64,000 bases of DNA from Haliclona indistincta (lineage: Eukaryota > Porifera > Demospongiae > Haplosclerida > Chalinidae): NCBI GenBank assembly GCA_964017065.1, contig OZ024792.1, forward strand, positions 1,363,363 through 1,427,362, read 5' to 3'. Under the pieces are notes generated by a model. The model made no database searches, had not been told where the DNA came from, and saw nothing but the letters and a program-made list of their open reading frames with translations. Within the stretch, counting starts at the first letter, position 1; every line of letters starts with the position of its first letter. Both the position numbers and the translations under genes were made by a program. Positions 28,201 through 41,480 of the stretch are shown one piece after another.

Positions 28201-31200
28201 GCAGCATTCTAACAGTCTTCTAACGATCACAACCAAGCTCCAACTAACAGGAGGACAGTTTAGTTACTTTCAGCCCATGCTCAACCAGAAGAGAACTATT
28301 GACATAGCACTGACTGCAGAAGACTATCGAGACCTGGTGCTTTTGACCGTCCAACCAGGCACGTCTATTGGATTAGCAGGTGGAGCGACTGGTAATACAT
28401 TCATCGCCATAACAACCGGTGGTGTGAGAGACTTTGCCGGCAACCCTCTAGTTGAGGTACCTCCGAATGCTGGAGTACCTGCTACCACAGTGACTGCAGA
28501 CACTCTGAATCCTAATCTTCTCAGATTCGACCTCGATATTGATAGCAGCTTGCTCACTCTCGAGTTTGACAATGTTATGAATGTAGATACTCTCAACCCA
28601 TCTGCTATCACACTACAGAATGCAGAGACTGCCTCTGTATCTTACACACTCACTGGAGGGCATACTGACAGTAGTCATGGATACGTTGTTATTGTAAACA
28701 TCACAACAGCTGATCTCAATGAGATAAAGCGTCTCACAGGGCTTGCAAACAATACGGAGAGTAGCTACTTGACAATCGGAGCTGAGCTCATTGACAGATT
28801 CTCAGGCACTGATGGTTTGGACGTGATTGCTGTGACTGACGGAAGTGCTCTGGGTGTGTCTAACTTTACTGAAGACACCACACAACCTGAGTTAGTCTCA
28901 TTTGATCTTGACATGGACTCTGGCGCAGGAGAGCTGAGGCTCACATTTGATGAAACTGTGGACGCTCAGACCTTCAACTTTACTGAGCTCCTTCTCCATA
29001 ACGTGCAATTTGAGGCAATGGCTATAAATAACATGACTAATTTTACCATCGCCAACATCACAGCCAGAAGATTCACACTGACCTTGAGAGATAGCCCGGA
29101 GGGACCACGGACAGTCTCATCGACTGCTGATAGCACCGTGATGATCGTGTCATTTGGATTTGCTGATTCTGTAGACATCAAGCGATTCACTGATCTAGCC
29201 ACTGACCAGGGAGATGTGTATCTATCATTCACTAACTCCACTGTGCTAGACATGAACAGCAACTCAGTGGTACCTGTTGCAAGTGATGAAGCTCGCAATG
29301 TTCTCAACTTTACTGATGATATGACGTCCCCTCGAGTAACCAAGTTCTCTCTGGATACCAACACTGGTGTGCTCTCTCTCACATTCGATGAAACAGTCAA
29401 TGTCTCTTCATTTGAGCCTAGTGGTATCACGGTTCAGCTTGGAGCCAGCGACACAACACAGTCTGTCACTCTTACCTCTGAGACTTACGCCATCACTGAC
29501 ATTGATGACTATATCATTGATATCCAGATCGGTCTAGGTGACTTGAACGAAATCAAGCGTCATCCAATGCTGGCTAAATCTATGGACTCTACGTTCCTTT
29601 CTCTCACTGCAGAGACAATCAGAGACATGAGAGGAAACAATCTGATGCCAGTGCTGCCCACAATGGCTACAGAAGCTAATCTCTACATAGCCGACACCAC
29701 ACAGCCTGTTCTTGAACACTTCCACCTGGACATGGACGAGGGACAGCTGCAACTGAACTTTACTGAGACGGTCAATATTAGCACGCTGAGGTTTACTATG
29801 CTCACATTCCATTCAGATGAGAATACTTCCATAGGACAGCAGTTCACTCTCACCAATGGTCTCCCTCTCACAGGAGACCTCTTCTACCCAACAATACAGA
29901 TTGTCAATGTGGACCAGTATCAGATTAAGCTGCTCACTGAGCTTGCTACTTCTGAGGAAGACACATACCTTGAGATAGCTCTTGGTACTGTACAAGACAT
30001 GGCCGTGATGTCAAACCCTGTAGAGTATGCTCTCCTGGGACCAGGCAACTCCACCTACACATTTGACACAACTCCTCCGATACTGATGTCCTTCACCTCG
30101 AACCTGAACTCCAGCACACTAACTCTCTTGTTTGATGAACCGGTTGATAGCTCAACACTTGACCCCACCACGTTCACTTTGCTCTCTCAACCTGCAGCTA
30201 ACGCCACCGCCTATCGTCTAACTGAAGGCTACACTAACAGCTCCAATGGTAGACAAATAGAGCTGGTTATCACTCAAGATGATCTCAATGAGATCAAGAA
30301 ACTCGAGGACCTCTTCACAAGCAATGGTAACACATACCTTCAGTACGATGACAGGGCTATCATTGACATGGCGGACAATGACATAGTGAACATCTCAGCT
30401 AGTCAAGCACTTCAGAGCAGTGGGTTTACTGGAGATACCACTAGACCTGGTCTCGTCTCGTTTGATTTTGACGCCAACACTGGAACACTCTCTTTGCACT
30501 TCAGTGAGACTGTCGACTACATGTCTGTGAACTTCTCCGGCATTGCTCTACAGCAAGAGTTCAACTCTACCGGCATCAATGATACCGTTACTCTGATGGG
30601 AGGTACCGTCTTCATGTTGGATGACACTACCCTCAGGATCAATCTCACCATTGATGATCGTAACCTTTTGAAGACCTTGAAGATAGGAGTGAGCAACTCG
30701 TCCTTGTGGCTGACAATGGAGGATGGTGCTATCATAGATCAGAGCAGAGAGCCACTGGTTGGGCTGTTCAATGGTATATCAGCAATGGAGGTGTCTGCTT
30801 ATCTTCCTGATATCACTCCCGCATACCTTGAGGCCTTCTCACTAGATCTCGACGCACCAGGGTACCTGTGGCTCACATTCGATGAGAGCATGGATGCTAG
30901 CACTCTTAACACCTCCTCTATCACCTTGCAGAACAACGCCTCAGACTCACTGATTAACAACAACACGTTTCACACACTCACTGTTCTCTCTACCAACTGG
31001 CACTATGATCGCACTGTTCAACGCATCTCCATCTCTGCTGAGGACTTGAATGAGATCAAGCGCCTCTTCCTCCTCGGTACCACTGTCAACGACACGTTCC
31101 TGTCCATCACTGAAGGCGGTATCAGAGACGTGTTTGGTAATCCTGTGGTTGAAATAAGCAACATGGCTGCCCTTAGAGCTACTGAGGTCTTGCCTGATGA

Positions 31201-34200
31201 AACACGGCCTTCACTAGATGCTTTCAATCTGAACCTCACATCTGAGACACTCACTCTGACTTTCAGCGAGACAGTGAACGCCTCTTCTCTGTCTGTTCCA
31301 GTACTAACTCTTCAAAGTGATGGATTGTTCATCATCAACATCACCTCATCTTACCAACTCACTGACAACTCCACTATCATTGGAGGAGATCCAGTCGGAC
31401 AAGACTCAACTATCATAACCATCACACTGGGAGTGCTGGACCTGAATATTATCAAGAGATTCACTGATCTTGCTACAGAGGCAAGCAACACCTTCTTAAC
31501 GTTGAACGCAGGTGGAATCAATGACATGAATATGAATCCAATAGTCGCTATAGACTCTTCGAGTGCAAGCTCAGTATCTGTATTCTTCAGTGACGAAATT
31601 TCACCTACTCTAGTGAGTTATGACCTAGACATGGATAACGGACTCCTCTCGCTCACTTTTGACGAAACAGTGAACGTGTCGTCGGTTCAACCTCAAGAGT
31701 TTACTCTACTTGGTGAGCCGTCAAACAACACCGACTCTCTGCTCACTTTGACCGGAGCTAAGAACATTTCAACAGAGGACTCCACCGTGGTGACCATTCT
31801 TATCACAGACGCAGACTTGAACGAGATCAAACGACAGAGAGAACTGGCTACTGACAACACCACCACCTACCTCTCTCTGACTGAAGACGCTGTCTTGGAT
31901 ATGAACATGAACAACGTTGTCTCTATTGAAGACAGCGAAGCACTTATGGTCTCCATCTATACCAGCGACACTACCGATCCTGAGCTAGTTGCTTTTGACG
32001 TCAACATGACCTCTGATCTTCTCACTCTTTACTTCAGCGAGACTGTACGTGTTGAGACTCTTCAGTTGACTAGTTTAATCCTCCAGAACCAGCAAGCAGA
32101 TGAGCATTGGACCATCCAGTACTCAGGCACTCTCTTGTCAAATGATAGCACAGAAGTGGTGATTCGTCTCGATAACAGAGATTTGAATCGAATCAAAACT
32201 TTGACAAATCTGTCAACTTCTGACATCAATACATACGTATCCATCACTAGCAACCTAATACGAGATATGAACAACAACAAAGTGGCTGTGATCAATACTG
32301 GTATGCCTCTTCCTGTGCAGAGTTACACACCTGACATTCGCAGACCATCTCTGACAAGTTTCGATCTTGACATGGACGGTGCTGGATCTTTGACGCTCTA
32401 TTTCTCTGAGTCTGTCAACGTGTCTTCATTGGACGTCACCAAAGTAACGCTAGCCTCAGGTCCAGTGAATGCAACAGATACGTACACTATAGGTACCCTC
32501 GGCCCTGGCAGTATATCGAACAGCTCAGATGGACCTGTCATAGTGATCGATCTCCACTTTGATGATCTCGACACGATCAAGCGATTGGAGCAGCTAGCCG
32601 TTTCAGATATTGTAACATACCTCAGTGTCACAGAGGAGCTGATTAGAGACATGAACGATAACTCGGTCAATCGAGTGGGTCTGAACAATGCTACCAGAGT
32701 CACCAACTACACTGCAGATATGACTCCACCCACTCTAGACTCATTCACTCTAGACCTTAACACTGGTATACTGCACCTCACCTTCTCAGAATCTGTGATT
32801 GGTTTCAGATTGATAAGAGATGCCATCGTCTTACACAATTCATCAATAGGCACCGGAAGCAGATTCATGCTGCAAGAAACGGACGTATCCGAACTACCAG
32901 TCAACTACACTCTCAATATTCAGCTGTCTGACTCTGAACTGAATGAAGTGAAGAGGATTACAGATCTCGCTACTTCCATTAATGACACCTGGTTATCCAT
33001 CAGCTACGGAGCTCTAGAAGACACTAGCATAGAACAGAATGCTCTTATCGAGATTCCAGTCAACGACACACTGCAGGCTACCAGTTTTACTCCTGATGTC
33101 ACCAACCCTAGACTGGTACAATTTGATCTTGACGTAGATGCTGGGACACTCACTCTCACATTTGATGAAACAGTCATGTCAAGTTCGTTGAATTTGTCTC
33201 AAATCACTCTGCAGAACACGAGTGACTCTGCCAATGCTACCAGCTACACACTCACTGAAGGAACATGGACCGAGGAAGACTCCACTGAACTTATTGTTAC
33301 GTTCTCTTTTGAAGATCTAAATCGAATCAAGCAGCTAAGGGACCTAGCTAGTGATGGATCAGGAAACAACACCTTTACATCCTTCACAGCAGTTACTGTG
33401 CAAGACATGAACGGGAATCTTGTGACACCAGAACTGACCGACAGAGCTGTCATTGTGAACAACTTCACTGAAGACACTACCCTGCCGGAGCTGGTCTCCT
33501 TTGACTTGAACTTGAACTCAGAACAGCTCATCCTCACCTTTACAGAGACGGTGGACACACTCACTCTGATGCTAGACCAGTTCACTATCATTGGTGCTCA
33601 GTCTGATCAAAACTACACTCTGACAGGTGGATACACGCCCTCAGACGATTGGTACATCATCGTGGTGCAGCTGGACATTGCAGACGTCAACAATATCAAG
33701 AGAGATCTTAATGTAGCCGTAAATGATGTCACCACTAACTTGCTGCTCACTGAAGATGCCGTCTTGGATATGAATGAAAATGAACTGAATTTCACTGAAC
33801 AGCAACAGGTACTCGACTACACTGAAGATACGCAAGCTCCTGTACTTGTTTCGTTTGATCTTGACATGGATTCAAACCAGCTCATTCTCACATTCAACGA
33901 GACAGTCCGTGTTCCAACACTAATGATCAATCAAGTCACTATACAAGACAGTGACAACTTGACACTTGATAACGCTAGCTTCTCTGACTACAGATCACTC
34001 CAGGTCAGTGCAGCGATCACGACCGATGACCCAGTGGTGACAATCCAGCTGCACCCAGATGATGCCAACTACATCAAGACATACACCAACCTAGCTTCTA
34101 TTGCTAACAATACCTTCCTGTCTTTGACCTCCATGGCGATCAGAGACATGAACAGCAACTCAGTCACTGATGTGAGGTCTGAAAATGCGACGCAAGTCAC

Positions 34201-37200
34201 CAGATACACTCCTGACACGACTAGCCCTGTGCTTGTGTCGTTCGAGCTAGATCTGACTGACGAGGAGCTGAGGCTTGTGTTCGATGAGACAGTCAACACG
34301 ACATCTATTGACGCTACACAGCTCCAGATTGTTGGTATGTCTGCCATGAATAACTATACCCTCACTGGAGGAATGATTAGCATGAATCTCAACAGCACTA
34401 ATGTCACACTGCTACTGACAACCACTGATCTCAATGAAATAAAAAAGAACGAAGATCTCGCCACAGCTCTAGTGAACTCAAATGTCTCTTTCTCACTGAC
34501 TCTTCTCCAAGACATGAACGCCAACTACATCTCTCCCATATCTTCAAATGAAGCTCTTCCCGCTTCACTGTTCGTACCCGATCAAGTTGATCCTGAGCTT
34601 GTCGCATTCCATCTTGACATGGATGAAGGTCTGATCTACCTTACCTTCTCAGAGACTGTACGAGTGAGCACGTTAGACTCGACCAGCTTCACGCTACAGA
34701 ACAGCAACATGTCAGCCAATATCAGCTACAGGCTGATGAATGGTTCTTCACCGAGTCAAAATGACCCGATCGTGGAATTGGTCATACCTAAACTCGATCT
34801 TGACAACATCAAGAGAATTGCAGATCTAGCTACTGACGTAGATGACACTTATATCACCTTGTTGACCAGCGGTATCAGAGACATGAATGATAACAGAGTC
34901 CAGTTGATAACTGTTGACAATGCCTTGCAAGCTAGCATGTTTACCAATGACACAACTAGACCTGAGCTGGTCTCATTCGATCTTGATATGGACGCTGGAA
35001 CTGGTATCCTCTGGTTGACTTTCAGCGAGACTATGCTGTCTTCGTCACTTGATGCCTCTCAGATTACTCTGACCAGCGACAATAATGCCTCGACTGCTGT
35101 CTTCTATGCTCTTACCAACACGAGCAGGCTCCATGATGGTCGATCTGATGATCCCATCATCCCTGTCAATCTTAGCCTGTTCGATTCCAATGAACTTAAG
35201 AAGCTCACAGAACTAGCTACGTCACCTGACAGCACATACCTGCTGATCACTAGTGATGCAATCACTGATATGCGTTACAATGACGTAGTTGAGATCACCG
35301 ATCCTGTGCCTGTCAATGTCTTCACTGAAGATAAAACTAGACCAGTGCTCCAATCCTTTGTGATTGACATGGATGCTAACATCCTTACTCTACAGTTCTC
35401 AGAGACTGTCAATGTTTCTTCTTTAATGGTGACCGAGATAGAGCTGCAGGACTCAGAGAGTACGATGGAAGAAACTGTTCAACTAGAGTTGCCCACTGCT
35501 TCTCCGAGTGAGAATGAGCCGGTCATCAACATTGAACTGAGTGTGTTTGACATCAACACACTAACATCGTTGACTCACTTGTACAACAGCATCAATGACT
35601 CGTTCCTAACGGCAACCAACCTCACCATTGCTGACATGAACAGCAATAGCTTGATACCAATCGCTGACCCCAAGGCACAGCAAGCAGCTGTGTACATTCA
35701 AGACAGAACTTCTCCAGATCTGGTCAACTTCATTGTTGATCTGGACAACGGCACAATACAGCTTTTCTTTGATGAGACAGTTTCGCTTGAGACCATTGAC
35801 TACACAAGGTTCCACCTCTACTCTGATGAAGACGGTACAATTGACTTAATTCTCACTAATGGAAGTTACGATGAACCATTCACTCATCAGCCAGTCCTCT
35901 ACTTGGTCAGGAGTGACATTGACAGGACGAAAGTGACCGAGTTCTTGTGGACGAACATCAACGATACGTTCCTATACATTGAAGAAGGAGCTGTCTATGA
36001 CTGGACAATGATGAATCCAGTCAACAATGTCACTTTACAAGCAGAGGATGATCCAATTGAGGAGGTCTCTCCAGTGTTGCTGTCCTTTGCTGTCAACACC
36101 ACTAGTGGAATCCTCACTCTTAACTTTGATGAGCCCGTGCGTCCAATGACACTGGTATACCAGCGTATACTACTCATCAATGCTGCTCAGAACGAGACTG
36201 AGTCCTATCGTCTCACTGGTGGTTCCAGTCCGAGTCCCAATGGACGCCAGATTGAAGTGAACATCTCATTCTATGACCTCAATGCGATCAAGGCTCTAAC
36301 AAGCCTCTACACATCCATTGATACCAGCTACCTCGTGCTGGAGGGCGGCACCATTCGAGACATGGTAATGAACCCATCGGCTGCCGTGTATGGAATGAGG
36401 GCTAGTGTCTTCATCAGCGACACCACAGATCCTTACTTGGTCAGCTATGATATAGACATGAACGTTGGAATGATGATCCTGACATTCTCAGAGACGGTCG
36501 ATGTCTCGTCGTTTGTTCTTCCTAGGTTTGTGCTCCAAGTTGACTCTAATGTCTCCTACGATGAACCGATGAGCTATCACAGGTTTTCAAATGATTCTCG
36601 AGTCTTGACATCAGATGTTCTGCACATGCTTGACAATAGAACCGTCATCTTTGATATATCATTGAATGACTTGAATGAAATCAAGCGTAAAAGAATAGCA
36701 AACTCTGTTAACACCACTTGGCTGGTCATTGATGCTGGAGCACTTGTGGACAACAATCTTCAGCCAGTCATTCCTCTTCAAAATGGTATCAATGCTCTCA
36801 GACCTACTGTCTACATAAACGACACCACTGCTCCTCAGCTCTTGAACTTTGACCTCTCATTGAATGCTGGTACTCTTGTGCTGAGCTTCTCAGAAACAGT
36901 TGACGCGACCACACTTGATTTGACTCAGATTACGCTCCAAGACTTCTCGAGCAACTCCTCCGAGACTTTCACTATCGTCTCCAGCAGTTTGTATCCTCGA
37001 GAAGAGCTACAAGTGGATCGCTGCACTGGTAGTGACACTGGTAGTGGGTCAGGACTGTTCAGCGGCAGTGGAGAGATGTCTGTACTGGTTGACTATGGTA
37101 TGAATACGACCAACTCTACCACTAACAGCAGCTCCAGCACAACCACTGCTCTTCCTCCAGTATCTAGTTTCAACTCACACGTACTCACTGTCCATCTCAG

Positions 37201-40200
37201 TCATGATGATTTGAACTCCATCAAGTCCCTCACTGGGCTTGCTACCATGAGATACACCACTCATGTCTCCTTGACTACCAACACAGTGAATGACATGGTG
37301 GGTAACAGTGTGGTGAGTATACTACCAGATGAAGGACAACCGGTACAGCGCTACTGGTTCGATGTGACCCGGCCTGAGCTACGATCGTTTGACCTTGATG
37401 TTGATTCAGGAGAGCTCACCATCACATTCACTGAAACAGTCAATGTTAGCTCTTTGGACGTCACACAGTTGATGCTGCAGAACAGTCGAGAAACGCTTAA
37501 TGTTGGGTTCTCACAACACACACTCCATTCCTCTCCTCCGTACCCTAACACTTCTGCCTCCTTCTCTCCTGATCAACCGGCCATCATAGTGAGAATCGGT
37601 CATGAAGATCTTAACGCTATCAAGAAAATCCGCACACTTGCAACTGATAAATCAGACACCTATCTAGCTTGGACCGGCTCCACAATCAGAGACAATGCAG
37701 GCAATGCTCTTGTGCCGTGTCCCGCCATGCTAGCCAGAAACGTAGTCCAGTACTCACCTGACATCACTCCTCCCGAGCTGGTCAGTTTTGACATAGACCT
37801 GGACGATGGTAGACTGATCCTCACTTTCACAGAGACTGTAAAAGTGGTCGATTCACTGAATGTGACTGAGATAACTCTTCAGTCAAAGAACAACAGTCTT
37901 GGCACTAACCTCACTGAATACACTTTCACTGATGTGAGCACCTCTATGGATGAGGATGGCCCTGTTGTTACCATTAGAATTGGGTTCGAAGATCTCAATC
38001 AAATCAAATACAGAACTGAGCTTGCTACGTCAGTCAATAATACATTCCTCTCAATAACTGAATTCACTATTGTGGACATGACCGATCTTGAGGTGGTGGA
38101 GATTAGTGAAGAATCTGGCTTACAAGCACGGCTACATATTCCTGATGATACCAGTCCTGTGCTGCTTAACTTCTCTCTAAACATGGATACCACGACATTG
38201 ATCTTGACGTTCAACGAGACCGTTGACACAGATACTCTCAATGTCAGCCACATTACGATCCAGCATGCTCGCCAGTCCTCACCAAACTACCACTCTCTTC
38301 CCTACTCTCTCACTCCTGGTCCGAATGAGACACACACTGACAGTGACGACAGCCATATTGTTGTGATACATCTCGGACCAGTGGACCGCAATGAAATAAA
38401 GAGGAGACAGAATCTAGCGATCTCGCTAGAGACAACTTACTTGTCTGTCTCTCCACTAGCCATTCTTGATATGAACAGCAACAATCTCACTGCTATTGAG
38501 GATGGTAATGCACTGCAAGCATGGGACTATACCTTTGACGTGACTCCTCCAGAGCTGGTCTCCTTCTCCATTGACATGAATAATGGCGTCTTTGTGCTCA
38601 CCTTTGATGAGACAGTGGATGCCTCGACCTTGGTCATACCCTCTCTAACACTTCAAGATGACCAAGGAGACCCAGAGGACAACTACACCATAACAACAAG
38701 CACCTCATCTCAGTCTGACAACACTACAGTCTCGGTATACCTATCAACGGTTGATCTCAACGCTCTGAAGCGTCTAACCATCTGTCGAGAGGTGTCTGAA
38801 TGCTTCATCCTACACCAGTTTGCTGCTGTGCATGACATGATGAACAACCCAATAGAGCTTCGATCTGACGGCTCAGGACTCGAGGTATCCTCCCACATCC
38901 CTGACACCACCAGACCAGAGCTGATCAACTTCAACACCAACCTTACAGCTGAGACCATCACCCTAACTTTCACTGAAACCGTGAACGCTTCGAGTCTCAA
39001 TTTCTCTGCCTTCATACTGCAGGACTTCTTTGAGGGTACTTACAGCTACACACTCACTAATGGCACTGTGCAGGAGGCAGACAGCACAGTGATAGAGTTC
39101 ACCTTCTCACTGCAAGACCTCAATGAAATCAAACGCAACACGGACATCTACACTGACCGGACAAACTCTTGGATCACATTCACAGAGTATGCTATCGCTG
39201 ATATGGCTCTTATTCCAAACCGTGTTGTTGAAATGCTCAACACTACTGTCTTATCAGAGGGTGTGGTCACCGAGGTGTTCTATCCTGACCTCACTGACCC
39301 GGAGCTGTGGTCATTTGATCTCAATCTCACCTCTCACCAACTCGTTCTCTACTTCTCTGAGACCGTTCTGGCGAGGACTCTCAACATCAGCCAGATCACA
39401 CTGCAGAGCACTCGGAACAGGACCTCAGACACTCAGTGGGTGACCCTCACGATGGGTGAGCTACCACTTCACTCGCACTCCTCTTCAGACGACTTCCATT
39501 CTCTCGTTGTTGATCTCGGTCAAATAGACACCGACCGAATCAAAGCAATGACCCGTCTAGCCACTTCTGTTGACAACACTTTCATAACATTCAGCTCAGA
39601 TCTGCTGGAGGATATGAATAGGAACCCCATTGTACCTATCAGCATCAACAGTGCTCAGCAAGTGAGGACATTCTATGAGGACTTGGTGCCTCCTAGGTTG
39701 CTATCCTTTGATCTTGATCTTAACACTGGTCGAGTGATACTCACTTTTTCTGAAGCTATCAACGCCAGCTCACTACAAGTGTCAGCCATCTCGTTCCAAT
39801 CACAGAGAAACAATACCAACATATCGTGGTCGCTGACTTCATTAGAGCAAGCGCTGGATATGCTGGGGCTGTCGATGCCTGTAGATGTCATGATGATGAG
39901 TTCAGGCAGTGGGTCAGGTAGCGGCTTTACCATGCAGACCAGCAATATCACCAATGACATCACAAGCAACATCACAAGCAACCTCACAATGCTGGGATCC
40001 ACAATGGATTCAAGTGGCAGTGGGAGTGGAGAGCCGATGACCCCAGCAACTTCAACCACTACTCCAGCTCCTGTGCTAGATAGACCTCATGTGTCCTCTG
40101 GTAACTGTACTGAAATGCCGCAAGTATTTGCTCCTCATCATAGCTTCACTACCAGCCTGGACCTACCCATTATTGTGGTTCAGCTCGGCTTCATAGATCT

Positions 40201-41480
40201 TAACATGCTCAAGGAACAGACTGAACTAGCCACAACGATCGACAACACCTTCATCTCTATGACTAATGAAGCCTTCAGAGACATGAACAGAAACCAACTG
40301 GTACCTGTGAGTGATGATAATGCTACAAGAGTGACTACTGTTACTCCAGACACCACTCCACCAAGCCTCGTCTTCTTTGATCTCAACATGACATCAGAAA
40401 TCCTCTCTCTGACTTTCAATGAGTCAGTAGACGCCAGCACTCTAGTTGTTCAGGAACTGGTTATACAGCAAGCAGAGTATGTCAGTATGGTCTCCCTCGT
40501 CTTGTCTTACCAGCTTGTCGGTGGAACTGGGTCCAGCACTGATGACTACATTGTTGACATTCAACTCTCTAGTGAGGATTTGAATGAGTTGAAGAGGCTG
40601 ACAGACTTGGGCACAGCTCTGGACAACACGTACCTCAGGTTTGGTAGTGGTCTGATCAAAGACATGAATGGTAACAGTGTGGTTGAAGTGGTGAATGGAG
40701 CTGGTGCTAGTGTACGATGCTTCACTACCGATGCTGTTAGACCTGAGTTGGACGATTTCCGCCTCGACATGGATGGGGGTGTGTTACACCTTACCTTCTC
40801 TGAGACTGTCAATGCAAGCAGCTTCGACGTGACCCAAATCACCCTGCAAGACGCCAGCATGAATCTGATGAATCGAGCTAGACAGCTCACTATGCAATCA
40901 GTTCTAATTGAGGCAATGGACAGTACAATGCTGTCGGTTCACCTAGGCCCAGCTGATTTGAACAGAATCAAATCTACCGAGATGTTTGGACTCGGAGTAG
41001 CTGATACTTGGATCAGCATTACCTACTCACTAGTAAGAGACATGAACAGGAATTTTGTTGTTGCTCTACCTGACGGAGATGCTCAACAAGCTACTGACTT
41101 CACTACAGACACGACATCTCCTGAACTGGTTGAGTATCATCTTGATTTTATCAATGAACGAATGACACTGCACTTTAATGAACCAATCAATGAGACAACG
41201 ATAGGGTACACCTCCATCACACTCCAAGATGGTGCTACAGCTGACCATAACTATACCCTCACTGGTGGTATGGCGGTGAGCCTCAACGACGCTCTCACAA
41301 TAGTCATCTCTTTCGACCCGCAAGATATCAGCAGACTCAAGATGCACCCGAGCCTCACCACCTCTCGTAATGATTCTTTCATCACGTTCTCTAGTGATGC
41401 TTTCTATGACACAGCCACCATTCCTAATCCAGTAGTACCACTAGTAGATGCTGTCAATGCTAGTCAAGTCAGCACATTTG
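1218..41480 (+). repeat. Array of ~103 protein-coding domain repeats (~390 bp each)
   Basis: Tandem coding repeats of about 390 bp, diverged at the nucleotide level but sharing the residue pattern DTTxPxL / TFSETV / LTGG / DLNEIK / NNTFL / DMNxN. Unit starts recur regularly, for example near 5512, 12700, 19722, 25018, 30427 and 36412. Unit length varies through insertions in the loop between ITLQ and YTLTGG: Ser-Gly stretches near 3715, 12910, 17945, 20780, 22470, 37035 and 39905. A second periodicity of 13-19 units is visible (see findings). Confidence 0.92.
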
